The notes beneath the pieces are model-generated. The model did not search any database, was not told the origin of the DNA, and saw only the letters and a program-made list of their open reading frames with translations. Shown in pieces: positions 42,730 through 50,941 of a DNA stretch of 64,000 bases. Position 1 is the first letter of the stretch, and each line of letters begins with the position of its first letter. Origin of the DNA: Protaetiibacter sp. (GTDB lineage: Bacteria; Actinomycetota; Actinomycetes; Actinomycetales; Microbacteriaceae); the NCBI GenBank assembly GCA_030150265.1, contig JASLGG010000020.1, forward strand, positions 1 through 64,000, read 5' to 3'. Made by a program: the position numbers and the translations under genes.

Positions 42730-43955
42730 GACTGCACCGCTCCCTCGTCGAAGAGCCCGAACCAGCGAGCAGCCGTCGCCACGTCCTTGTCGCCGCGCCC
42801 CGAGAGGTTCACGAGCACGACACCCTCGGGGCCGAGCTCGCGCCCGATCCGCAGCGCGCCGGCGAGGGCGTGGGAGGACTCGATCGCGGGGATGATGCCC
42901 TCGGTGCGGCTCAGCAGCCGCAGCGCGTCCATCGCCTCGGCGTCGGTCGCCGGCAGGTAGCTCGCGCGGCCGATGTCGGCGAGGTAGGCGTGCTCGGGCC
43001 CGACGCCCGGGTAGTCGAGGCCCGCCGAGATGGAATGCGATTCGAGTGTCTGACCGTCCTCGTCCTGCAGCAGATAGCTGCGGGCGCCGTGCAGGATGCC
43101 GGGGCGGCCGCGCTCGATCGACGCCGCGTGGCGCTCCGTGTCGACGCCGTCGCCCGCCGCCTCGATGCCGTAGAGGGCCACGCCCTCGTCGTCGAGGAAG
43201 GCGTCGAAGATGCCGATCGCGTTCGAGCCGCCGCCCACGCAGGCGACCACGGCATCCGGCAGCCGTCCCACAGCCGCCTGCACCTGGGCGCGCGCCTCCT
43301 CGCCGATGACGCTCTGGAAGTCGCGCACCATCGCGGGGAACGGATGCGGGCCCGCCGCGGTGCCGAAGATGTAGTTGGTCGTGTCGACGCTCGTGACCCA
43401 CTCGCGGTATGCCTCGTTGATGGCGTCCTTGAGGGTGCGGGAGCCGGTGGTGACCGAGACGACCTCGGCGCCGAGCAGCCGCATCCGGGCCACGTTGAGC
43501 GCCTGGCGCTGGGTGTCGACCTCGCCCATGAAGATCGTGCACTCGAGGCCGAACAGGGCTGCCGCGGTCGCCGTCGCGACGCCGTGCTGGCCGGCGCCGG
43601 TCTCGGCGATCACACGCGTCTTGCCGATGCGCCGCGTGAGCAGCGCCTGCCCGAGCACGTTGTTGATCTTGTGGCTGCCCGTGTGGTTGAGGTCCTCGCG
43701 CTTGAGGAGCACCCTGGCGCCGCCCGCGTGCTCGGCGAAGCGCGGCACCTCGGTGATGATCGAGGGCCGGCCCGTGTAGCTGCGGTGCAGCTCGTCGAGC
43801 TCCGCGCGGAAGGCGGGGTCGGCCTTCGCCGCCTCGTAGGCGGCCGAGAGCTCGTTGATCGCGGCGATGAGCGACTCCGGCATGAAGCGCCCGCCGTACT
43901 CGCCGAAGAAGGGACCGGGAAGGCCGCGCAGGCTCGCGCGGATGCCGTCGTTCAT
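42726..43955 (-). CDS. trpB: tryptophan synthase beta subunit
   Basis: TrpB condenses indole with serine to make tryptophan, using pyridoxal phosphate. The protein is 409 aa (TrpB1 type). The cofactor lysine is K96 in HTGSHKINN; ETGAGQHGVATA near 117 and the phosphate-binding GGGSNAIG near 240 are intact, and NLSGRGDKD lies near the C-terminus. It overlaps trpC by four bases upstream and trpA by four downstream, consistent with strict co-translation of the two synthase subunits. Confidence 0.97.
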   Translation of the reverse strand: MNDGIRASLRGLPGPFFGEYGGRFMPESLIAAINELSAAYEAAKADPAFRAELDELHRSYTGRPSIITEVPRFAEHAGGARVLLKREDLNHTGSHKINNVLGQALLTRRIGKTRVIAETGAGQHGVATATAAALFGLECTIFMGEVDTQRQALNVARMRLLGAEVVSVTTGSRTLKDAINEAYREWVTSVDTTNYIFGTAAGPHPFPAMVRDFQSVIGEEARAQVQAAVGRLPDAVVACVGGGSNAIGIFDAFLDDEGVALYGIEAAGDGVDTERHAASIERGRPGILHGARSYLLQDEDGQTLESHSISAGLDYPGVGPEHAYLADIGRASYLPATDAEAMDALRLLSRTEGIIPAIESSHALAGALRIGRELGPEGVVLVNLSGRGDKDVATAARWFGLFDEGAVQS

Positions 43956-44728
43956 CCCGCCGCCAGGAAGGAGCCGAGCGTCGTGACCGGGTCGTCGCCC
44001 GTGACGAGCGCCTCGCCGATGAGCACCACATCCGCGCCCGCCGCCCGATAGTGCGCGACGTCGGCCGGCGAGGTGACCGCCGACTCGGCGACCCGGATGA
44101 CGCCCGAGGGAATCGTGTCGGCGAGGGTTCCGAACAGATCGCGGTCGAGCTGGAAGGTGGAGAGATCGCGCGCGTTCACGCCCACGAGCTGCGCGCCGAT
44201 GTCGAGCGCGCGCGCCACCTCCGACGCCGAGTGCGCCTCGACGAGCGCCGTCATGCCGAGCTCGCCGATGAGGCCGTAGAGCTCCGCGAGCACCGGCTGC
44301 TCGAGCGCCGCGACGATGAGCAGCACGAGGTCGGCACCGGCGGCGCGCGCCTCGAACACCTGGTAGGGATCGGCGATGAAGTCCTTGCGCAGCACCGGCA
44401 CGCCGACGGCCGCACGCACGTCGCGGAGGTCGTCGAGGGAGCCGCCGAAGCGGCGGCCCTCGGTGAGCACGCTGATGGCGCTCGCACCGCCGGTCTCGTA
44501 CGAGACGGCGAGACCCGCGGGGTCGCGGATCTCGGCGAGGGCACCGCGCGAGGGGCTCGCGCGCTTCACCTCGGCGATGATCTTCACGCGGTCGGCGGGC
44601 GCGAGCGCCGCGAGGGCGTCGCGGGGAGCGGGGGCCGCCAGGGCATCCGCCTCCACCTCCGCGAGGGGGCGGGCAGCCCGACGGACCGAGGCGTCTTCGA
44701 GAGCCCCGGCGACGAGATCGGCGAGCAC
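43952..44728 (-). CDS. trpC: indole-3-glycerol-phosphate synthase
   Basis: TrpC closes the indole ring to give indole-3-glycerol phosphate, the TrpA substrate. The protein is 258 aa, monofunctional, without a fused phosphoribosylanthranilate isomerase. The catalytic KIIAEVKRASPSRG lies near residue 49, RKDFIADPYQV near 112 and VGVNARDLSTF near 178; ESAVTSPADV and LIGEALV complete the barrel. The GTG start at 44728 directly follows the HGxxPAAW gene stop, and ATGA overlaps link it to trpB. The separate isomerase, usually PriA (HisA-like) in actinobacteria, is not in the window. Confidence 0.96.
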   Translation of the reverse strand: MLADLVAGALEDASVRRAARPLAEVEADALAAPAPRDALAALAPADRVKIIAEVKRASPSRGALAEIRDPAGLAVSYETGGASAISVLTEGRRFGGSLDDLRDVRAAVGVPVLRKDFIADPYQVFEARAAGADLVLLIVAALEQPVLAELYGLIGELGMTALVEAHSASEVARALDIGAQLVGVNARDLSTFQLDRDLFGTLADTIPSGVIRVAESAVTSPADVAHYRAAGADVVLIGEALVTGDDPVTTLGSFLAAG

Positions 44729-44729
44729 G

Positions 44730-44960
44730 CTAGTCGTGAGCCTTTGCCGTGTACTTGGGGCCCTTGACGCCGTAGCCGAGCTTCGCGAGCACGCCGCCCA
44801 CGATGAGGCCCACGACGAGGAGGCCCGCCGAGGCCCAGACGAGCGCCGGCATGTCGAGCCAGAAGAAGACGGTGCCGGCCGCGAAGGCGATCAGCATGAT
44901 GGTCACCGCGACCCAGGCGGCGGGCGAGTTGCCGTGTCCGGGATCGTGCGTGTCGGTCAC
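44730..44960 (-). CDS. HGxxPAAW family small membrane protein
   Basis: A 76-aa protein with the HGNSPAAW motif at residues 9-16 and two transmembrane helices (about 16-35 and 39-61). The family is found almost only in actinobacteria next to trpC; function unknown. The GTG start at 44960 has AAGGAG seven bases upstream. It is the first gene of the trpCBA segment. A possible promoter and a hairpin lie in the 69-base gap that separates it from the response regulator. Confidence 0.88.
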   Translation of the reverse strand: MTDTHDPGHGNSPAAWVAVTIMLIAFAAGTVFFWLDMPALVWASAGLLVVGLIVGGVLAKLGYGVKGPKYTAKAHD

Positions 44961-44993
44961 GTAGGGGCTCCTTCGTCGATCATGCGGTGGTCC

Positions 44994-45008
44994 GCCCGCC
45001 GAGCGGGC
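44994..45008 (-). terminator. hairpin after the NarL-type regulator
   Basis: GCCCGC and GCGGGC form a 6-bp stem with a 3-base loop, about 21 bases after the response regulator stop. It may end the two-component transcript before the trpCBA segment. Confidence 0.5.
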
Positions 45009-45014
45009 AGCACC

Positions 45015-45020
45015 AGTCTA
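45015..45020 (-). promoter_or_regulatory. possible -10 (TAGACT) for HGxxPAAW-trpCBA
   Basis: TAGACT lies 54 bases before GTG 44960, which has its own ribosome site, so a leadered transcript is implied. Its predicted start would lie at the edge of the 44994-45008 hairpin, so it competes with the terminator reading. No -35 is visible. Confidence 0.3.
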
Positions 45021-45029
45021 GGGGACGTC

Positions 45030-45683
45030 CTACTCCCCCGCCCTCGCCACCACGACGGCGAGCTCGGTCCGGGTGCGCACGCCCCACTTCGTGCGGATGC
45101 CGGCAAGGGTCGACTTCACCGTCGTCTCCGCGACGTAGAACTGCTGCGCGAGCTCGGCATCCGAAGCGCCGGTCACGAGCGCGAGCGCGAACTCCCGCTC
45201 CCGATCCGTCAGCTGCGCCATCTTCGCGACGGCGGCACGACGCACCTCCGCTCCACGTGACTCCTGCACCCACCTGCTCAGCTGGCGTGCGGCACGGGGT
45301 GAGAACGCGGCATCGCCCGCCGCCACCTGGCGCACGGCATCGAGAATGCGGTGCGGGTCCTCGTCCTTCAACAGGAATCCCGAGGCTCCCGCCGCGACCG
45401 CGTCGAGCACGCGGCCGTCCTCGTCCATGGCCGTGATCATCAGGAACCGCGGTCCGGCTCCGTGGAGCGCCTGGACGACCGCGACTCCATCGACGCGCGG
45501 CATCCGCACGTCGCACAGCACGACATCCGGGCGATGGGCTGCCAGTGCGTCGGCGACCTCGTCGCCGTCCGCGCAGCGCCCGACCACCTCCAGGTCTCCC
45601 GCCGTCGACAGGATCGCCGTGAGACCGGCCGCCGCCAGGGAATCGTCATCGACGACCAGCACGCGGATGCGGGGATTCGTCAC
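45030..45683 (-). CDS. NarL/FixJ-type response regulator
   Basis: A 217-aa DNA-binding response regulator. The receiver domain (1-120) has acidic residues VDDD at 11-14, phospho-acceptor D58 in LCDVRMP, and the conserved Thr and Lys regions (MITAMDE, FLLKDED). The C-terminal LuxR-type helix-turn-helix (about 150-215; LTDREREFALAL, AETTVKSTLAGIRTKWG) should bind DNA as a dimer. It follows its probable partner kinase by 28 bases but has its own TAGGCT hexamer, seven bases before GTG 45683, so separate leaderless transcription is likely. Targets are unknown; the divergent lipoprotein gene is the obvious candidate. Confidence 0.92.
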   Translation of the reverse strand: MTNPRIRVLVVDDDSLAAAGLTAILSTAGDLEVVGRCADGDEVADALAAHRPDVVLCDVRMPRVDGVAVVQALHGAGPRFLMITAMDEDGRVLDAVAAGASGFLLKDEDPHRILDAVRQVAAGDAAFSPRAARQLSRWVQESRGAEVRRAAVAKMAQLTDREREFALALVTGASDAELAQQFYVAETTVKSTLAGIRTKWGVRTRTELAVVVARAGE

Positions 45684-45690
45684 ACGGGTG

Positions 45691-45696
45691 AGCCTA
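45691..45696 (-). promoter_or_regulatory. leaderless -10 (TAGGCT) of the response regulator
   Basis: TAGGCT ends seven bases before GTG 45683, in the 28-base gap between kinase and regulator. Confidence 0.6.
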
Positions 45697-45711
45697 GCGG
45701 CCGCGCGCCGC

Positions 45712-46968
45712 TCAGCTCCGGACCGGTATCCACGGCAGCCACGCGATGACCGCGAAGGTGCCCTCGGGGGTGGGGCCGGCCTGGAAGGTCCCGCCGACGA
45801 GCAGCACCCGTTCGCTCATTCCGGTCAGCCCGTGCCCGCCCCCGACGGTGGTCGGCCGCGCGCCGGGCATCAGCCAGTTCGTCACGGTGACCGTCACGCC
45901 GGTCTCCGGACCGCCGCGGAGCTCGAGCCGGACCGTCGAGCCGGACGCGTGCCGGCGGGCGTTCGAGAGCGACTCCTGCACCAGACGGTAGGCGGCGTGT
46001 GCGACCTGCGGATCGCAGCTCGCCGCGTCCGACAGCAGGATCTGCGCGCGGACGTCCATCCCGTCATCCAGCGCAGCATCGACGAGACCGGCGATGTCGG
46101 CGAGCCCTGTTCTCGGCGCTGCGGCCTCCGGGTTGCGGAGCACGTGCACGACGGCGCGGAGTTCGTCGAGCGAGTCCTGTGCCGCCTCGCGGACGGTGCG
46201 GGCAGCGGCGATCGACTGCTCGTCCTTCCCGTCCACGGCCAGCTCGAGAGCACCTGCGTGCAGCGACAGCGACGACAGCCGTGCGGCGAGCGTGTCGTGC
46301 AGCTCGCGCGCGAGGTCCTGCCGCTCGCGTTCCCGCTCGACCTCACGCTGCAGCACCGCGACGTTGCGCGTCGCCGCGGCGGTGCCGAGTCGCGCGGCAT
46401 CCCGCTCGTGCCGCAGGCCACGTGCCACGCCGAACGCCGCGAACGGCGCGACGGCGACGGCCGCGATCACCGGCACGGACCAGAACAGCGCGAGCCGCTC
46501 GGGTGTGCCCATGGCCGCCTGGTTGATGATGCTCGCGAGGAACGAGCGATGGCCCATGACATCCCAGCAGAGCGCCACGACGGTCGCCGCATACGTCCCG
46601 GCGATCAGCAGCCACCGTCGACGGCCCCGTGTGACGGCGGCGACCGCCGCGCAAGCGATCAACGCGGGCAGAGACGTGGTCGGGATGACGAGGGCGCCTC
46701 CGATCGCCAGTCCACTGACGAGGAGCGGCCATCGGTGCCGCCAGACGAGCATCACGGACACGCCGACCATCGCGAACGCCCCGATGTACGCGAGCGATCG
46801 CACACCCGCGGGGAACGGCGACTCCCCCGTCCCATGGTTGCCCCCGGATGAGAGAGCCAGCAGCGAGCAGAGCACGGCCAGCGTGATCGACCCCGTGAGC
46901 GCCCAGGCCGACCGCGCGCGACTGCGCGTCGGCGTCGTCGCGGAGGCGACGGCGGGCGGGATGGTCAT
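45712..46968 (-). CDS. NarL-partner sensor histidine kinase (HisKA_3 type)
   Basis: A 418-aa membrane sensor kinase. Hydrophobic helices lie near residues 23-42, 57-75, 82-112, 119-137 and 160-182; there is little extracellular sequence, so the signal is probably sensed in or near the membrane. The HisKA_3 dimerisation helix has the phospho-acceptor H224 in LARELHDTLAARL, and the ATPase domain carries AYRLVQESLSNARRHA (N box) and GGGHGLTGMSER (G box). I chose ATG 46968 because TACGAT ends seven bases before it; the longer open frame upstream lacks similarity. The response regulator follows, and a DUF4352 lipoprotein is transcribed divergently. Confidence 0.9.
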   Translation of the reverse strand: MTIPPAVASATTPTRSRARSAWALTGSITLAVLCSLLALSSGGNHGTGESPFPAGVRSLAYIGAFAMVGVSVMLVWRHRWPLLVSGLAIGGALVIPTTSLPALIACAAVAAVTRGRRRWLLIAGTYAATVVALCWDVMGHRSFLASIINQAAMGTPERLALFWSVPVIAAVAVAPFAAFGVARGLRHERDAARLGTAAATRNVAVLQREVERERERQDLARELHDTLAARLSSLSLHAGALELAVDGKDEQSIAAARTVREAAQDSLDELRAVVHVLRNPEAAAPRTGLADIAGLVDAALDDGMDVRAQILLSDAASCDPQVAHAAYRLVQESLSNARRHASGSTVRLELRGGPETGVTVTVTNWLMPGARPTTVGGGHGLTGMSERVLLVGGTFQAGPTPEGTFAVIAWLPWIPVRS

Positions 46969-46975
46969 GGCTCCG

Positions 46976-46981
46976 ATCGTA
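46976..46981 (-). promoter_or_regulatory. leaderless -10 (TACGAT) of the sensor kinase
   Basis: TACGAT ends seven bases before ATG 46968 in the 173-base divergent region shared with the lipoprotein gene. Confidence 0.5.
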
Positions 46982-47098
46982 GGAGCGCGCGGCGCGGCGC
47001 GCCCACCGCCTTCCGGCGGCACCTCTCCCCTCCTTTCGGTCGCCGAGGTCGGGCCGAACCGTGGTGGTCCGTCGGATGCCCGCTCCGCTGTCCTGGTT

Positions 47099-47117
47099 GT
47101 GGCCGGACCACGGCCAC
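47099..47117 (+). promoter_or_regulatory. hairpin in the leader of the DUF4352 lipoprotein gene
   Basis: GTGGCCG and CGGCCAC form a perfect 7-bp inverted repeat around GACCA, ending 12 bases before the AGGAGG ribosome site. It could be an operator for the neighbouring response regulator or an RNA hairpin. A smaller 5-bp repeat lies at 47006-47019. Nothing else is recognisable in 46982-47141. Confidence 0.4.
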
Positions 47118-47141
47118 GACACACCACCCAGGAGGCACTCC

Positions 47142-47690
47142 ATGTTCCATCGCACCACCCTCATCTCCTCGGCCGCCACGGTCGCGGTCATCGGCGCCCT
47201 GGCGCTGACCGGATGCACGACGCACGCCCCCGCCACCGGCACCGGTTCGGACGGCGCGAGCGGCACCTCGTCCGAGCCGGCGACCCCCGAGATCCCCGGG
47301 CCGGGCACTCCGGTCACGGTCGGATCGTTCGAGTTCACGGTCACCGGGTCGAGCGAGCTCGGCACCACGGTCGGCACCTCGCCCTTCACGCGCACCGCGC
47401 AGGGTACCTTTATCCAGGTCGACCTGACGGTCAAGAACGTCGGCGACAGCTCGGCGACGTTCCTGTCGAACTACGTGACGCTCGTCGACAGCGCGGGCAA
47501 GAGCTACGACTCCGACTCGACCGCGACGTTCTACGCGAGCCCCGACCAGAACGCATGGGTCGCGGGGATCAACCCCGGCAACGCGATCCAGGGCCCGATC
47601 GTGTTCGACGTGCCTGCGGGTACCACGGCCGTCAGCATCCGGGTGTCCGACAGCGCGTTCGCGAAGGGCACGCCGATCAACCTCGGCTGA
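47142..47690 (+). CDS. DUF4352-type secreted lipoprotein
   Basis: A 182-aa predicted lipoprotein. The signal peptide has basic residues (MFHR), a hydrophobic core and a lipobox LALTGC with the lipidated C25. A low-complexity Thr/Ser/Pro linker (26-60) leads to a DUF4352-like immunoglobulin-fold domain with GTFIQVDLTVKNVGDSSATF and a typical FDVPAGTTAVSIRV end. AGGAGG lies six bases before ATG 47142. It is divergent from the two-component genes and convergent with the Trp membrane protein, five bases from its stop. It is the only + gene between 34 and 64 kb and probably entered together with the kinase and regulator. Lgt encoded nearby would modify it. Confidence 0.88.
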   Translation: MFHRTTLISSAATVAVIGALALTGCTTHAPATGTGSDGASGTSSEPATPEIPGPGTPVTVGSFEFTVTGSSELGTTVGTSPFTRTAQGTFIQVDLTVKNVGDSSATFLSNYVTLVDSAGKSYDSDSTATFYASPDQNAWVAGINPGNAIQGPIVFDVPAGTTAVSIRVSDSAFAKGTPINLG

Positions 47691-47695
47691 GGCCG

Positions 47696-48280
47696 CTACG
47701 AGGTCGGGTCGTCGCCGTCGCTCAGCGCGTCCCACTCCGCGACCGGGTCGGGGACCGTCCCCTGATCCGGTCGCGTGCGGATGCCGCCGTAACGCCGTCC
47801 GGACGTCGGCCACCGGCGGGCGGTCGCCGCCACGACGACCCCGACGACGCCGACCGCGACGCCGAGCGCGATCGCCGCGGCGGGCCACGCCGACACAGCG
47901 ACCGCTTCTACGAGCTCCGTGACGGACGCGGCGCCGGCGATGCCCGTCGCATCCGTCACCGCCGACGCGGACGCCGCGACCGGGTCGCCCACGGCGACCA
48001 GTGCGACCGCCACGATCGAGCCGCCCAGGAGGGCCTCGAGCACGCCGAACACCGCCCGGAAGACAGGGCCCGCCAGCGCGAGCGCCGCGATGACGGCGAG
48101 AACCGCGAGGGCGAGCGGTGCGAGACCGCCTGCGGCGACGTCGCCGCGCACCTCCAGGGTCGTCGCCCCGCCGCTCGTGAGCGAGAGCGTGAACCACGGC
48201 TGCGACCAGGCGAGCAGCACGAGTCCCGCGAGCAGCGCCGTCGCGCCGAGCAGGACCATCCGCAGCCGCGCCGGGGTCAT
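47696..48280 (-). CDS. Trp biosynthesis-associated membrane protein (TIGR02234)
   Basis: A 194-aa membrane protein of the family found beside trpE in actinobacteria; function unknown. Four hydrophobic helices are visible near residues 7-25, 48-70, 75-100 and 128-152, with WSQPWFTL after the first, a family hallmark. A hydrophilic cytosolic tail follows. ATG 48280 overlaps the trpE stop by four bases, so it is co-translated with trpE. In related genomes it is normally followed by the HGxxPAAW gene and trpC; here about 3 kb of two-component and lipoprotein genes intervene. Confidence 0.88.
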   Translation of the reverse strand: MTPARLRMVLLGATALLAGLVLLAWSQPWFTLSLTSGGATTLEVRGDVAAGGLAPLALAVLAVIAALALAGPVFRAVFGVLEALLGGSIVAVALVAVGDPVAASASAVTDATGIAGAASVTELVEAVAVSAWPAAAIALGVAVGVVGVVVAATARRWPTSGRRYGGIRTRPDQGTVPDPVAEWDALSDGDDPTS

Positions 48281-49809
48281 GGGCGACCGATCCTCCGCAT
48301 GGCGTTCGCCACCGCCACGGCGCGGAGCGGGGCGGCCGCCTTGTTGACGGCCTCCTGGTGCTCGCTCGCCGGATCCGAGTCGGCGACGAGCCCCGCGCCC
48401 GCCTGCACGTAGGCGGTGTCGCCCACGAGCGTCGCGGTGCGGATCGCGATCGCGAGGTCGGCATCGCCCGCGAGATCGAAGTAGCCGACGACGCCGCCGT
48501 ACAGGCCGCGACCCGCGACCTCGAGCTCGTCGATGATCTCGAGCGCGCGCGGCTTCGGCGCCCCCGACAGGGTCCCCGCCGGGAAGGTGGCGCGGAAGAC
48601 GTCGATCGCGTTCGCGTCCGGACGCAGGTCGCCCTCGACGCTCGACACGAGGTGCATGATGTGGCTGAACCGCTCGACCTGCATGAACTCCGTCACTTCG
48701 ACCGTGCCGGCGGCGCACACCTTCGAGAGGTCGTTGCGCGCGAGGTCGACGAGCATGAGGTGCTCCGCCTGCTCCTTCGGGTCCGCGAGCAGCTCATCGG
48801 CGAGCTCGCCGTCGCGCTCCGGCGTCTCGCCGCGCGGCCGCGACCCCGCGATCGGATGCGTGAACACCCGCCCGTGCTGCACCTTCACGAGCGCCTCGGG
48901 CGAGGAGCCGACGATCGCGTACGGCTCGCCCGCGGGCGTCTCGAGGCTCACGAGGTACATGTACGGGCTCGGGTTGAGCGCGCGCAGCACGCGGTACACC
49001 TCGAGCGGCGAGGCGGTCAGCTCGTGGTCGAAGCGCTGCGAGATCACCACCTGGAACACGTCGCCATCGCGCACGAACTCCTTCGCGCGCAGCACCGAGC
49101 CCTCGAACTCCTCCCGCGCCACGCGGTGCGTCGCGGTGGGAGGGACCGACAGGTCGACCTCGGCGAGCTCGGCGGGGGTCGGCTGGGCGAGCGCATCCTG
49201 CAGCGCGTCGAGGCGCCGCTGCGCCGCCGCCCAGGCGGCATCCGGCGTCTCGCGTCCGTCGTTGAGCACGGCGGCGATGAGGGTCGCGGTGCCGCTGCGG
49301 TGGTCGAGGGCGATGAGCTCGGACACGAAGGCGAGCGCCTGCCCCGGGATCGGCACCTCCTCGGGCGGTGCGTCCGGCAGATGCTCGAGCTGCCGCACGG
49401 CGTCCCAGCCGATGAAGCCGACGAGTCCACCGGTCAGCGGCGGATGCCCCTCCCGCTGCGGGGTGCGCCAGCGCGCGTAGAGCGCGCCGAGCGCCACGAG
49501 CGGCTCAGCGGGCGGCTCGCCGCCGAAGGCGCGCTCGGCGTCGAGGCCGTAGTCGATCCACTGGGCGCCGTGCGCACCGCGGCCCTGGGTGAGCACGCCG
49601 AGCGACCCGGCGCCCACGAACGACCAGCGCGACCAGATGCCGCCCTGCTCCGCCGACTCGAGCAGGAAGGTGCCGGGCTTGCCCGCGGCGACCTTGCGGT
49701 ACACGCCCACCGGCGTCTCGCCGTCGGCGAAGAGCTCGCGGAGCACCGGCACGACACGGTGGCCGGCGGCGATCGCCGCATCGAACTCGCTGCGCGCGGT
49801 GTCGGTCAC
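48277..49809 (-). CDS. trpE: anthranilate synthase component I
   Basis: TrpE converts chorismate to anthranilate, the committed step of tryptophan synthesis. The protein is 510 aa from GTG 49809, overlapping the hisI stop (GTGA). The N-terminal LLES element (FLLESAEQGG, near residue 45), which forms the tryptophan feedback site, is intact, as are the catalytic ALNPSPYMYL, GSSPEALVK, RPRGETPERD and AGTLSGAPKPRA segments. The amidotransferase subunit (TrpG) and TrpD are not in the window. Placement straight after hisI couples histidine and tryptophan genes, which share phosphoribosyl pyrophosphate chemistry. Confidence 0.96.
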   Translation of the reverse strand: MTDTARSEFDAAIAAGHRVVPVLRELFADGETPVGVYRKVAAGKPGTFLLESAEQGGIWSRWSFVGAGSLGVLTQGRGAHGAQWIDYGLDAERAFGGEPPAEPLVALGALYARWRTPQREGHPPLTGGLVGFIGWDAVRQLEHLPDAPPEEVPIPGQALAFVSELIALDHRSGTATLIAAVLNDGRETPDAAWAAAQRRLDALQDALAQPTPAELAEVDLSVPPTATHRVAREEFEGSVLRAKEFVRDGDVFQVVISQRFDHELTASPLEVYRVLRALNPSPYMYLVSLETPAGEPYAIVGSSPEALVKVQHGRVFTHPIAGSRPRGETPERDGELADELLADPKEQAEHLMLVDLARNDLSKVCAAGTVEVTEFMQVERFSHIMHLVSSVEGDLRPDANAIDVFRATFPAGTLSGAPKPRALEIIDELEVAGRGLYGGVVGYFDLAGDADLAIAIRTATLVGDTAYVQAGAGLVADSDPASEHQEAVNKAAAPLRAVAVANAMRRIGRP

Positions 49810-50183
49810 TGCTCCTCCGAAGCGTCGGCGGACGGGGTCCCGATGACGGGCTCGAGCGGATCGACGTCGAAGCAGCTGTGCGCGCCGGTGTGGCACGCCG
49901 GTCCCTGCTGCTCGACCTGCACGAGCAGCGTGTCGCCGTCGCAGTCGAGCGCCGCGCCCTTCACGTACTGGCGGTTGCCGCTCGTGTCGCCCTTGCGCCA
50001 GTACTCCTGGCGGCTGCGCGACCAGAACGTCACCCGGCCCTCGGTGAGCGTGCGTCGCAGGGCCTCGGCGTCCATGTAGCCGAGCATGAGCACCCGGCCG
50101 GTGTCGTGCTGCTGGATGACCGCGGGCAGCAGCCCGTTCGCGTCGAACCGGGCGCGCGCCACCACATCCTCGATGCCGCTCAT
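49806..50183 (-). CDS. hisI: phosphoribosyl-AMP cyclohydrolase
   Basis: HisI hydrolyses phosphoribosyl-AMP in histidine synthesis. The protein is 125 aa, monofunctional; the pyrophosphohydrolase HisE is a separate gene 1.6 kb upstream. The catalytic SRSRQEYWRKGDTSGN lies near residue 55 and the zinc ligands in LDCDGDTLL and CHTGAHSCF near 78-105. ATG 50183 overlaps the hisF stop by four bases, and its own stop overlaps trpE. The C-terminal acidic tail beyond the last cysteine is variable. Confidence 0.95.
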   Translation of the reverse strand: MSGIEDVVARARFDANGLLPAVIQQHDTGRVLMLGYMDAEALRRTLTEGRVTFWSRSRQEYWRKGDTSGNRQYVKGAALDCDGDTLLVQVEQQGPACHTGAHSCFDVDPLEPVIGTPSADASEEQ

Positions 50184-50941
50184 CGGACCTCGATCCCCTC
50201 GGCCTGCAGCGCCGTCTTCACGTCGCCGATCGTCAGCTCGCCGTTGTGGAACACGGATGCGGCGAGCACGGCATCCGCGCCCGCCGCCACCGCCGGGGCG
50301 AAGTCGCGCGCAGCTCCCGCTCCCCCGCTCGCGATGACCGGCACGCTCGCGAGCTCGCGCATCGCGGCGACCAGCTCGAGGTCGAAGCCCTGCTTGGTGC
50401 CGTCGGCGTCGATCGAGTTGACGAGCAGCTCGCCCGCGCCGCGCTCGATCGCCTCACGCGCCCAGGCGAGCGCGTCGCGATCCGTCTCGGTGCGGCCGCC
50501 GTGCGTCGTCACGACGAAGCCGGACTCCGTGCGAGGCGAGCGCTTCACGTCGAGCGAGAGCACGCACACCTGGGCGCCGAAGCGGTCGGCGATCTCGCCG
50601 ACGAGCTCCGGGCGCGCGATCGCGGCGGAGTTCACGCCGATCTTGTCGGCGCCGTGGCCGAGCAGCCGGGCCACGTCGTCCGCCGACCGGACACCGCCGC
50701 CGACCGTGAGCGGGATGAACACCTGCTCGGCCGTGGCGGTCACCGTGTCGTACATCGTCGCGCGGTCCTCGACGGTCGCCGTGACGTCGAGGAAGGTGAT
50801 CTCGTCGGCGCCCTGCTCGTAGTAGCGGGCGGCGAGCTCGACGGGATCGCCTGCGTCGCGCAGGCCCTGGAAGTTGACGCCCTTCACGACGCGACCCGCG
50901 GCCACGTCGAGGCAGGGGATCACGCGCACCACGACGTCCAT
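50180..50941 (-). CDS. hisF: imidazole glycerol phosphate synthase cyclase subunit
   Basis: HisF, with the glutaminase HisH, makes imidazole glycerol phosphate and AICAR. The protein is 253 aa, a (beta/alpha)8 barrel with the catalytic aspartate in IPCLDVAAGRVVKG near residue 11 and the second in LSLDVKRS near 130; FLDVTATVEDR and GGGVRSADD are phosphate-binding family segments. ATG 50941 shares one base with the hisG stop. HisH and HisA are not in the window, so the histidine genes are split over at least two loci. Confidence 0.96.
   Translation of the reverse strand: MDVVVRVIPCLDVAAGRVVKGVNFQGLRDAGDPVELAARYYEQGADEITFLDVTATVEDRATMYDTVTATAEQVFIPLTVGGGVRSADDVARLLGHGADKIGVNSAAIARPELVGEIADRFGAQVCVLSLDVKRSPRTESGFVVTTHGGRTETDRDALAWAREAIERGAGELLVNSIDADGTKQGFDLELVAAMRELASVPVIASGGAGAARDFAPAVAAGADAVLAASVFHNGELTIGDVKTALQAEGIEVR

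Noticed and set aside
44961..45029. Trp leader peptide or attenuator before HGxxPAAW-trpC
   Set aside because: The only small frame near the hairpin (eight codons, MIDEGAPT) has no tryptophan codons.
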